Positions 53,831 through 64,000 of a DNA stretch of 64,000 bases are shown here, one piece after another. Under the pieces are notes generated by a model. That model worked only from the letters and a program-made list of their open reading frames with translations, did no database searches and was not told the DNA's origin. Position 1 is the stretch's first letter. Each line of letters starts with the position of its first letter. Source of the DNA: Portulaca oleracea (taxonomy: Eukaryota > Streptophyta > Magnoliopsida > Caryophyllales > Portulacaceae); assembly GCA_029582165.1 (NCBI GenBank), contig CM055892.1, forward strand, positions 1,769,347-1,833,346, in the 5' to 3' direction. The position numbers and the translations under genes were made by a program.

Positions 53831-55250
53831 CCTACACTATGCAGTTTTCTGAATGCAATTCTGATTAATATAACTTAAGCTTATAGTGCTGGAATTATGT
53901 TTCATTTGAGTCATTTGTTCAAACTCTTGGCTCAACCATTAGCATCCTTTCGATCGTATCTAGGTGCTCTCATTGTTTCGCGAATTATATTTCATTTTGG
54001 ATATCTTCAAACTATTTTAACATTCCAGCTTCAGATGAGTATCATAGACATGAATCACCATGTGTTATTTTATTCATCTTTGAAGATTTGAAGTAATTCA
54101 TCTCTTGTACTTGTGCTCAATTGGACTACATATATCCATATGCATGAGTGTTTGTTGGCACGTTCACCCTTTCTTGTAAAAGGTATAGTCATGCTTTGCA
54201 AACATCACATGTTTCAAAGTCTTATTATTCAAAAGTCTATCACTGTGACGCTTCCGAATGCGCTCTGATTTGCATCACTTAATAGATAGTTACAAGATTA
54301 TGTTTGAACATGAGTTATTCCTTTTAAACCTTTTGGTTTCGATGTGTTGGGTGTGTTTATTTGAGATCCTCTCTCTCTCTCTCTCTAATTGAGAGCAATA
54401 AATCAAATTTCTACTTATAATGAGAACATAGAATCACCTATAAATTTCTCTTATAAGTCTTGAGGAAATGGATAAACAACCAACTCTTCATAAGGAACTA
54501 CAACTAATTGTATGTTCCTATTTGTAGGCTGACTCTCATCCTTTAAAACACATCTACTTTGATGTAGATCCTGCGCATTTGCACAAATGCGACTTTCACA
54601 GTTGGTATCTTATACTCAAAGTAGGTTTAATAAGAGTAGTGTGTATCATATACGCATTTGCCTAGAATTGAAATCATATCTCAAGTCTTCCTTATAGTTA
54701 TTCACGCTCCCAGTGTCATACATGATCTGGTTGTTAACAGGTTGCTGTCATTGGTTAGGTATGTATAACTGTTTGTCCTTACCTTTCCTTTGACTTCTTG
54801 TCTTTGATAGATTTCTTAAATCTTATTTTCCCTTTCACTAAAAGACTATCTTTGGTTGCCAATCTTTTGGCTAAAGGGGATCTGAGGTTTCTCATGTTTT
54901 AAAATAGTCAAATTATTTTAGAACATGAATGCCAACAATTGGCCTTTATCTAGCTTAACCGAGACTATCTGGTTATTGGTTTCATATTTTATCAACTCTA
55001 ACTAGTTCGATGAACTTGGTTTTGAGTTGTTAATATTGAAAACCTTCCTCTAACCTTCAAACATTTTGAAGTTAAAATTGTATGAATACTATGACATTAC
55101 ATGTATTCATTTGGCTTGATTGACCTCTTAACATTGATGTCTAGCTCAATGTTATATCAAAGACATGTTCCTTTTATTCACCTCCAAGACAATCTTGTGA
55201 TGGCGATGCCAATTAAGGAATTAGTGTAATTTGTTTTTCTCTTTCTCAAG
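53831..55250 (-). pseudogene. Copia gag/zinc-knuckle/pre-integrase remnants with a ~410-bp-offset duplication
   Basis: A second, diverged GAG-pre-integrase copy lies at 54100-54300 (KSERIRKRHSDRLL and FTRKGERANKH). Compare plus GCATGCTTTACAAACATTGAAC (53787) with GTCATGCTTTGCAAACATCAC (54190). Further upstream in sense, faint gag traces such as GKVFNINNSKPSSSN (near 55040) and KGKIRFKKSIKDKKSKERGK (near 54800-54860) remain. A (CT)9 microsatellite is at 54366-54384. The order and identity of the gag part are uncertain. Confidence 0.5.
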
Positions 55251-57765
55251 GAGAAAATAATATTTTATTAGTGGTGGATGTTTGAGTGAAAAGACATAAA
55301 TAAATTCTACGAGATAAAATTGGTTCATTTTATCATTAATTCATCAAAAGAAATTAAACTAGTTTTAATTTCAAATCAAAACACTTTATCAACTCTCATT
55401 TAGTGTTTTAATTTACCAAGACCCACAATACTCATGGGCTCAAGTGGACTTTGGCACAACAAAACTCGAGCCCATGTTACTTTGGTTGATCATCTTATGA
55501 TTGATCATTCAAAATGACTCTTGGCAGGAAATTTGTATCGAATACAATATTTCTCTTCCTCTACTCTTGGCCCAAAACTATTTTGATAGCCAATTTGAAT
55601 TGACCTAGCTCCCACCCTACTTATTAATGATGGACAAATAATTCGCTTTGGCTTTCTTTATTTATCCGTCTAAGTGGTGTTTCGATAGGTTGAGCAATAA
55701 TTCATTTTGAGAATAAGTTTTATTATCCTAAGCATGCAATTCTAGGTGAACTCGTTCGAAAAGCATAAAAGGCATAATAAAACATGCAATAACGAATTTA
55801 AAGCATAAATAAACCCCTAGTATGATCACGTAGACTTAATCAACTAATTTAACTAAGCATTGACAGTCTTCAAGAAAATCTTCTTAGGTTTTGCAACTTC
55901 CTCGGATGGGCTCCCACTTGAATCACAACCTCCATTGCTGTTGGGCTCCCACTCAACTTGATGTCTCCAAAGACAACAAAATTTACAAAGTGGACCTCAC
56001 AATTGAGGCCTTACATGAATTAAAATAACTTAACTGAAAATTTAAGTTTAAATTAATTCAACGACGGCACGCAGGCTGCATTTCACCCAACCCGGTACGC
56101 AGACCGGTAAAACCGACTATCTATGGCCATACTAGAAGCACATGCAAACATGTAATATTGTAATAATTATATCAAATATAACACATGCTTAAATAACAAA
56201 TTATAAAGGCATATATAATTGCAACACAACACATATAAGGAAACAAATACTAAATAGGTTTCCTAAAAGTTAGCATGATTAATAAATAAACAAAATTCTA
56301 AATTTTATCTTAATTACCTAAACAGATTTAGGATTTTATACCCATACATATAAAATACTTGACTTTCCTAAAATCAAGAAGTCTAAAAGATACTATATCT
56401 TTTAAAGATATTGTAAGTTTCCTAAACTTTACAAACTAATAGATTTTACGCCCATTAACTGATTTAGTAGTAATAGGATTAAATAATTAATTTCTAAAAT
56501 TAATTACAAACCCTAAAACACACGAATTCACTAAAACTGCTGGCAACACGGTCCGTGTTGCTTCCTAGTTTCGGTTAATTTCGTGAATGAAAAACTTAAA
56601 TAAAAAAATATCATAACTTATCGAATTTAATAATTTCATATTATAGTGTTATCTAATAACCCAATATGAAAATTTTCCAGAATTTTAACAATTTTCAAAA
56701 GATTGTAAAATTTTAGGGAATTAAACATTTTAATTCTCCGTTTAGGAGAAAAATAAATCATAACAGTCCGATAAGTTTAAAAATCAAATTTTATAATTTT
56801 TCCATACAGTAGATTCATCCAATATTCTACTGTAAAATTTTCAGATTTTTATCAAATTTCTAAAATTAGAATAAAAATTAGAGAAGTAAACAATTTTACT
56901 TTTCTGTTAATCTGTAAATTAAAGGAAAATTAGTTAACAATTTCGAAAATTCACGAAAATGTTATCCATAATAGATATTTATCCAGTAACCTACTGTAAA
57001 ATTTTCAGAAAATTCGAAAATTTCTATAAATTTACAAAATTCAGAGAAGCAACAAATTTATTTCTCTCAGATCTGAAAATCCAAATTACAAAATATAATT
57101 TGAACGGAACAATTAACGGAAAAATTTTCCCTAAAAGTATGGTTACTCAGTAACCTACTATAAAATTTTCAGAAGTTTTACAAATTTCTACAAATTTATA
57201 AAATTCAGATAATTAAACGATGTTTAATTTTCTTCAGAACCGAAAACTCAATTAAAAATCCATTTTAATTGGGACAAATCTACAAAAATTATGAAAAGTT
57301 CAGAACACTTCTAGACACCTCCAGTAAAATGTTTGGAAATTTGTGAATTCGTTTGATATTTTATTTCTATTTTTCATATTTACCGTAAATAAACTAAATA
57401 AGAAAATCATTCTACAAAACCCTATTTTGTGAATTTTGACCTATTTCATGTATTTCCTACTGTTTAAAAATATTAAACAAGATTGTTTCTAAAACATTAA
57501 AAATTGAATCTACTCTAGCATATTCATATTTAACGTTTAAACAAACATAAAATCGATTAAATAAAGGCAATAAGAAATAAATAATAACAAAGCATGAAAT
57601 TTTACAATAAAATTCCAGATTTACTATCATGAACAGTAAAGATTAAAACTTTCATAAAGATTCAAAATTTTAGGCATAAATCTACTCTAGCATATTCATA
57701 ATATAATTCAAGTATTGACAAAATTACTTATGAGTACAAGTACAATACTTTAGCATGCAATTGGT
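55251..57765 (-). other. Copia AT-rich leader, no gene recognised
   Basis: About 2.5 kb of strongly AT-rich sequence between the primer site and the first gag traces. Repeated short words such as CTACTGTAAAATTTTCAGA (56829, 56990, 57157) suggest local duplication at ~165-bp intervals. One copy of the LTR palindrome, arms GCAACACGG and CCGTGTTGC, is at 56543-56561. Such long leaders are unusual for copia elements. Confidence 0.5.
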
Positions 57766-57779
57766 GGCTCTGATACCAC
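57764..57779 (-). promoter_or_regulatory. Copia primer-binding site, initiator Met tRNA type
   Basis: GGTGGCTCTGATACCA on plus; the complement TGGTATCAGAGCCACC is the standard plant copia primer site. It abuts the LTR. Confidence 0.92.
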
Positions 57780-58635
57780 TGTTAGTTTTAGGTTATCTAT
57801 TTCCTAAACAGATACAAATTAATTGGCGGAATATTCATAACAATTATAAAACAATTAATCACAGCAATTACAGAGGCTTTAGTAATTATACCTGATCGCT
57901 AATCCGGCTGATGAAGAGGTTGATCTTCGAGATTCCAATGCTGAAATCCTCTACTGAAGTCCACACAGCACTCCGGGAACTCGATTGCTAGATCGACCCG
58001 ATCGAGACGAATCTCAATCTAAGATGTATGTGAGATTGTTTCGGGAAACAAAGAATGTTTCAGGAAACAATAACTGCAAACTAAAAGAGAGAGGAACTCA
58101 GGAAATCACCCTGGTATCTCTCTAAGAGTCTCAGGCAGTTGGTGTGGAATAATCTCTCCCAGAGATCCATTTATATAGTGTTTAGAAAACCTAGGGAGAG
58201 GATTCAGAACCCTAAAGGGCCGACTTAACGCAACGACGGAATTTTCAGGCCTAACACTGTCCGCGTTGAAACAACACGGTCCGTGTTGAAACAACACGGT
58301 CCGTGTTGGCCTCCAGAAAGTCCATTAATTCATCCCATAGACACCACGGACCGTGTTGGGTCAACACGGTCCGTGTTGAACCCAATTCGGTCCGTGTTGG
58401 GCTGATTTCTCACAGAAATCAGTTTCCAACTTTTCTAAACGTAATACAGTATTACTTAGGTTACATACATTGTTCCAGGGCACTGACTTGTGTGACCCAG
58501 TAGGACCAAATAATATAGTTGTAATTTAAACATATTTATTTTCTAATTATAGAGGTCTCTAGCAAGACATATAATTACTATATTACTTTGATTTAATCTC
58601 TATGTATATCGAACATTGTCGGGACATTCCCAACA
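57780..58635 (-). repeat. Copia 5' LTR
   Basis: 856 bp, TGTTAG to CCAACA on plus. Minus-strand TATATAAA is at 58177-58170. Upstream in sense are tandem palindromes CAACACGGTCCGTGTTG (58272-58288, 58292-58308, 58362-58378) and CACGGACCGTG (58345-58355). Confidence 0.92.
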
Positions 58636-59243
58636 CCAACCACTGGGTTACCATAATTTTTGAGGTTAATTAACTTAGTTGCTAAACATGACTCTTCTCA
58701 GCCCAATGACTACTATATGGACTAGAACACTCCTAAACTTGGGTTCACTCTTTACAACGAATTTAAACAGATACCACGTAGCATACATATGAACAAGAGG
58801 GTATCCTAAACCAAGGCTCTATGTACAAAAGGGTTTATTGGCTGGATAAGGCTTAGCGGCTCATGTATTCGCCCCGGTGCATTCTTGTTGTATTGCTCTT
58901 GGAGGCTCGAGTGGAGACCTCGTAGAGTGATGCATGAGTGGATGTGGTGACTAATTCTCTCTCGGTGTAAAGGCACCAATTGAGTACAGCCAATCCGGCA
59001 TCCCATGGGTTATTTTTTGTGCTTAAAAAGAACAAACGAAAATCATCGATTTACGTGTTCCTACGACATATTACATGTCAAGGGAGTGCCCTGGTATATG
59101 CAATGCATTTATGCCTAAAAAGAATGACTTAATAATATAAGGTAAAAATTCATTTTCCTTCCAAAAATTTTAAAGCACACTAAGCTTTTTTCAAGTTTTA
59201 CCCACTGTAAGAAAAAACTCTCTAGTGGAGTTGTCAAAAATCA
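58636..59243. other. Unassigned sequence between the copia element and repeat R
   Basis: About 600 bp without recognisable domain. A minus frame (59006-58806) is open but resembles nothing I know. The target site of the copia element would begin with CCAAC at 58636. Confidence 0.4.
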
Positions 59244-60580
59244 TGTGGACATTTTTCCTCGTCGTTCGGGCTTCCGACGTCCACGCGGATTGGGGTGTGA
59301 TTCGGTGGTTTGTGATGGGGCTTAACCTTTGAAAACTCTTTGAGGAATTAGTCATACATTTTATGAATAATATTTTGTAAAATCATTTTCCCTTTACTTG
59401 TGCATTTTATGAGTCCTTGAATTACACCCTTAAGAGTGAACATCCACTTGTTCCAAACTCTTCTAAATTAAACCCAATTTGATCATTTAAATGTTAGGCT
59501 CGGAAGAAAGCGATTTATGCAAATATTATTTAAAAATATAAGAAAAACACCCTAAAGTTGCATCAGTACATTGTAAAACCATATTTTACCATAGTTTATG
59601 CAATCTTCGATGTGTTTTGGTTCGAAATGGTAGTCGCCACCCGACTTTTTAAAGAGAAAAGCCAATAAAAACTAAGAAAATAAAGAAAGACTTCGCCTGC
59701 GAAACCCAAGAATGGATTCGGGGGTAAGGCTACGAACTCGAAAGGTAACAACCTTAAGAGTTTGTCTCTTACAAAAGAAAAGACTCTACTAAAAGTTTAA
59801 AATGACGCTTTTGATAAAGTTTGGAAGGGAAATGGATGAATACTTTACATAATCATTTCATTGAATCATGCAACAAGAACTTACAAATTAAAAGATACAA
59901 ATACACACTTATTTACAAGAAGAAGAAAGAACACTACAAGCTTACATTATGACCTTATTGGGGAAACCTTGCCTAACCTTTTGATGCTTGAAAACTCCTA
60001 CTTGTGATGCCTTTAGAAACCTCTTCTCAAAATGCCAAAATGGATTAAAAGGGATGGAGAAAAGATGAAAGAAGAGTAGGTGGATAAGAGGAATAAAGGA
60101 AGTTATTTTTGTGGTTTTGAATGTGTTTAAGCTAGGGTTTTTTTGTGGAGTTTAGGATGGATAGAATAGGGTGAGTGTTTAGGGTTTTATGATGATGGAA
60201 GAATGACGATTATGATGATGAGAAAGATGATAGCAAGAGTGAGGATGATAGAAGAATAGAGGTAGAAGGATGGATATAAAGATTGAGAGTATAAATAGAA
60301 TTAGAGAGAGTAGATGATAGAGAATAGAATGGATGAGAGATAGAGTGAGGGATGAATGAATTAGTGAGCTAATTGGTGAGTGAAATGGCTTTGAGAGGAG
60401 TAGTATTTATAAGCTTAGGAGGTAGTAGGCATTCATGGATCCGTGCACACCTCGTAGTCTTCTGTCAATCAACATAGTTTGCAAGATGACCAAGGGGGGT
60501 TGTCTTCTGTGGACGGTGGCATGTGGTCAATTGACCACTGTGGTCAGTGCTGTAAGCCGACCAACCACCAGCTGGGGGGG
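59244..60580 (-). repeat. Repeat R, copy 2
   Basis: Closely similar to 25417-26918, with about 50 bp missing near 59543. Minus-strand TATAAATA is at 60411-60404. The palindrome GTGGTCAATTGACCAC is at 60523-60538. The longer upstream palindrome of copy 1 is reduced here. Similarity ends in the G-run at 60574-60581. Beyond it, CCATGCATGCATGG (60597-60610) is another palindrome that may belong to the same LTR. Confidence 0.55.
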
Positions 60581-60751
60581 GTGCATTTGCTTCGTCCATG
60601 CATGCATGGACGGTGGTGTGTGAAGTTATTCTGCCTACAGAATGGAGATTCACACTGGACGGAGAGAGTGTTTGTATTTAGCCTTTGTGAGATATATTTT
60701 GAGTGCTTTTGTGAGGATTCGATCCCGCGACCTATAGCACTTGTTCTTATG

Positions 60752-61026
60752 AAATTATAATAATAATACTAAAAATAGCCACATAATTAAATTAAACTAA
60801 CCATATATTCATCAAATATTAACATATAAAATTCCCAAAATACCCCTACTCCAATGCACACCCATGCACGTAGAAATTACTAAAATATCCTTGTTAGTCT
60901 GTCAATGGTTCTACGAGCTCAACTGTTAGCAAAAATAATTGTCAATAAATCTCAAAATTTAACGGTGTCAACTTAATTAAGTAACGACATAACAGTCAAC
61001 ACATTCGAATTTTACGGGGTTTTACA
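60752..61026 (-). repeat. E5-type LTR end, isolated copy
   Basis: Matches 23460-23740 with scattered changes and ends CGGGGTTTTACA, a better preserved LTR border than copy A. There is no primer site, polypurine tract or coding next to it. Confidence 0.6.
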
Positions 61027-62217
61027 ATTAGTAGATAATAAAATCACTGAATATGAAAGAAGTTATTTGAGTTAGGGTTTACCTATATAATAAATCGGAC
61101 GGATATGTACAATTAGTTCATCAAATTGAAATCAGAAAGAGTGAAAATGGCAGAGTACAAATCTATTCATGAATCAGACAAATATACTCAAAAAACAAAT
61201 GAAACAACAAATCAACCAAAAAAAAAAAACCGAACTTATCAAATCAACAAATGAATAGATCAATTGACAAAAAAAAAAAGAAATTGAAAAAGAACACTGT
61301 TACATGGACAAACATGAAATGGATAAACAAGACAACAATGATGGCAGAAAGTAAGGGAACCTCGTGCCAACCCATGCTTCTAATCTCTAACCTCGTACTT
61401 AATTACTCCATGACCATAGTAATTAGCATCCCCCCCCCCCCCCCAATTACTTCAAGAAGGTAGATTCTAATTGAGAATCAACAGTAACAGTTGCAAGCCA
61501 ATAATAGAGAGAATCCCAAAAGAATAAGGAAGAAGAGCATTGATGAATACTGATGATTGAAGACCGAACAGCGATCAGCGAACAGAGAACAAAGAAGAAA
61601 CGTAGCAAGCAAACCAAAGAAATGAGAAGCAAACAGGGAATGTCTGCTTTAGGGTTACACCAAATAATAATAATAATAACAATAACAATAAAATTAAAAT
61701 TAAATAAAAGAAAGCCTAGAATATTAGCCCTAAAGTTTGAAAAAATTACCAAAATGTAATTAAAATAGTGATTGTGTCCAATTTAAACAGTAATGTAACA
61801 TTGAGGATTTTTAATATTTAAGGATATCAACATGAAATTTGAAAAATTCCATTATTAAAATCGTAGTCCGTATGATGTAAGAGTACAAAATGGGAGCTCT
61901 AGTGGACATAACTCCATACACACCACATGACAACAATAATTTCGAGAATTAAGTAGAAAAGAAAATTCAGGTGATCATTGGTTAAGGTCAGCTTGCGGCT
62001 TCAAGATGCTTAGCATTCTGTAATCACGATGTCAGCATACATGCACTCCTATATATGGCTCATAATATTGGTTCCCTTTCAACCAAAAAAAATAAAAAAA
62101 AAATTATAGATTCTATCAATCAACTCCACTTGTCCCTTATGATTGCCAATTTGCATGAAAACGACTAATCAAATTAATTTTATATTTTCAAAATTATTTG
62201 AATTCGTGATATTAAAA
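61027..62217. other. AT-rich sequence without recognised gene
   Basis: Contains a C15 run (61430-61444), A-runs near 61216 and 61270, and AAT/AAC repeats (61664-61692). Short frames on both strands have no similarity. Confidence 0.45.
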
Positions 62218-62436
62218 TACTCACTCCGTTTCATATTAATTGACACTTTAACTAATTTATTTTGTTCCAAAATAATTATCATTTTCCTATTTCTAATACC
62301 TAATTTAATTATTTTACATTATTTATTAGAGAGAGAAAAGTCAAATACAATTAAAGTTTGTTAATTATTATAGCTATATATTAATATGTGTGAAAAATCT
62401 AATTCCATCAATTAATTTGGACCGGAGGCAATACTA
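62218..62436. mobile_element. Stowaway-like MITE
   Basis: Left end TACTCACTCCGTTTCATATTAATTG; the right end reversed reads TAGTATTGCCTCCGGTCC followed by AAATTAATTG. The CTCCGT core, TA target and ~220-bp AT-rich interior fit Stowaway (Tc1/mariner) MITEs, though the termini are diverged. A related 42-bp foldback with CTCCGTC ends is at 62515-62556. Confidence 0.6.
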
Positions 62437-64000
62437 TATTTAAGTAGTTCCCAAATAATACATGTTGACAAAAGTGGCCTACCTTATTTAATGTCATTGT
62501 GGCCAACAATAATACTCCGTCCTCTTTTCATTTGTCAACTTCAGGACGACGGAGACAAACAATATAATCAATAGATTTCAAGATAAAAATTATAAAATTG
62601 TTTAAATTGTTGAACTATAATCAAATTGGATGTTGAATATAAAGATAAAATTGATAAAAGTTACATTAGATATGTAAATAAAAAATAATTAGATTAAAGA
62701 AAGTCAAATAGATAAATAAATAGTGGCATGGATAAATAAATAAATAGTTAAATAGATAAATAAAGGCCCTCTCCTTTTTGAATGTAGGACTCGTTGTGGG
62801 TGATAAATTTTTTTAAAAAAGAGGTAAGGCTCGGGTAATGGGCACTCATCTCTACTCGACGGGTACCCTACCCGACCCACCTCGAATACCTGCATTATCA
62901 CCACTTCATTGGTATGTTTCGCTTACAATAAAAAATATTTTATTAACAATTTTCACAGTGAAGTGATTATGAGATTTTTTGAGATAATATGTACTATGCA
63001 AGAGTTGATGGTAGATATGTATACTTTATTTAGTAAATACAGTTGCAAACCTATTCCTATAATATAGATTCAAATTAATTTTTCTTTGAGTTAATGATTA
63101 CAAAAAAGGAAATTGCAAATTATATACATATATTTTACTTAGTATTGTTTTCAAACCATATAATTAAAATTAATATTAAAATATAATTGTATTAAGAAAA
63201 TATATAAATAATGATAGTACAACATCTTCAAGTAATATTAATTACTAAATATAGGTTTATAGCTACATAATATAGTCAAAAAATAATTTTAGATAAATTA
63301 ATAAAAACTATATTGTGCATATGACTTTCAAAAATTCAAGTTCGGGTCATTTCGATCTGGATGAAACAGATACCGGACGAAAAGTTGATGTCTGATGTCC
63401 AATTTTTTAAAATTTTAGACGGACAATCCTAAATTTGAGTCAATATCATGTTTGGCCAATATAATACCCATTTTTCCAAATTGAACTAAACAAAATATTC
63501 AAATCGGACAATTTTTAAAAAGCCTTAACCGTCCCTCGCACGGATCATTAAGTAACATGTCTCTGAAAAGCAGATGTGTCAATGACTTTACTCATCAAAC
63601 TATTATTATTTTCTTGAATGTCAAATTTAAGATTATAGTTAGACCTTGAATGTGTAGGCATCAATTGATTTATTTATTGGATTTTGTAATGTAATGAATT
63701 TTAGAGTTGGCATTGGTGGTTATACTCATTTCCTTTTTTTTTTAATTAGCGGTCAAAAGACTCTTTTATCCTCATTTCTCATTGATTATCTTAATTGATT
63801 TTGTAATGTATTATGATTTATTACAAAAAAAAGAGGGGTGTTGATGGCAAAATGTTTGAAAGTGTCGGCTTTTAATCAAGTGGTTAGATGTGGTTGTTAT
63901 CTGGGACAATCGATGCGTCTTGTGACCAAAAATATTGAGTGGTGTAATATTGTAGTGAAGGGAGTATGGTTAGTACACCCGGTAATTATCGTTCTTCACG
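62437..64000. other. AT-rich intergenic sequence, no gene recognised
   Basis: Contains AAAT/GATA-rich repeats (62708-62765) and a CGGGTA-rich piece (62830-62885) like the hAT-type composition noted at 19733. The motif CCGTCCCTCGCACGG (63531-63545) is a short inverted repeat of unknown origin. No reading frame with similarity. Confidence 0.45.

Larger units (their letters stand above)
50244..58635 (-). mobile_element. Degenerate Ty1/copia retrotransposon
   Basis: Sense order: 5' LTR (58635-57780), initiator-Met-type primer site, AT-rich leader, gag traces, GAG-pre-integrase, integrase, reverse transcriptase, RNase H, a 3' region, polypurine tract and a truncated 3' LTR (50777-50244). This order (integrase before RT) defines Ty1/copia. 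Frameshifts and deletions are throughout. The right flank is CCAAC (58636-58640), but the left end is lost at the E2 junction, so a target duplication cannot be checked. Confidence 0.88.

Noticed and set aside
63525..63560. Helitron 3' end suggested by CCGTCCCTCGCACGG hairpin
   Set aside because: No CTRR terminus follows and no 5' TC end or A/T target was found.
1..64000. CRISPR array, operons or integrated plant virus
   Set aside because: The spaced palindromes are of variable spacing and lie in LTRs. No cas, phage, caulimovirid movement or coat protein motif was seen. All pol-like motifs fit LINE, gypsy or copia.

Overview
The window looks like nuclear DNA of a flowering plant, probably a eudicot, from a repeat-dense intergenic or pericentromeric region. 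It is AT-rich. Nearly every segment with protein similarity is a decayed plant retrotransposon: a LINE with DUF4283-type ORF1, Athila-like Ty3/gypsy elements with tRNA-Asp-type primer sites, and a Ty1/copia element with an initiator-Met-type primer site. No intact host gene, rRNA, tRNA or CRISPR array was recognised. Almost all elements lie on the minus strand.

Layout. (1) 1-7520 plus 19184-19424: a degenerate LINE read right to left. Its 3' part is a tandem array (1-3.5 kb) of at least eight ~445-bp copies of the RT C-terminal segment. The LINE ORF1 is split by E1 (7521-19183), an Athila-like element whose 5' LTR is itself interrupted by a 1.56-kb solo LTR with a perfect 5-bp target duplication. 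(2) 19.4-27 kb: two hAT-type non-autonomous elements with 8-bp target duplications, an LTR-like fragment on the plus strand, a gag zinc-knuckle remnant, a collapsed chromovirus-like element (E5) and one copy of an LTR-like repeat (R). (3) 26.9-39.8 kb: E4, a pol-less LTR element, interrupted in its gag gene by the related, younger E3 (33789-39721, TSD TCCGC). (4) 39.8-50.2 kb: E2, sister to E1, with gag, retropepsin and a second ORF but no RT/RNase H/integrase. (5) 50.2-58.6 kb: a degenerate copia element. (6) 58.6-64 kb: second copy of R, an E5 LTR end, a Stowaway-like MITE and unassigned AT-rich DNA.

How the parts work together: E1/E2 and E3/E4 are two families of non-autonomous LTR retrotransposons that keep LTRs, PBS, PPT and gag-type proteins but lack pol. 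If they moved after losing pol they needed enzymes in trans. The most interesting signals are non-coding: (a) family-specific clusters of short perfect palindromes just upstream of the presumed TATA box in at least six LTR families, repeated in internal regions and differing between paired LTRs; (b) hairpins with changing stems but a constant AGGA/GGGA loop (sense strand) next to polypurine tracts; (c) a second hairpin with an AGGCA loop just after the gag(-pro) reading frame.
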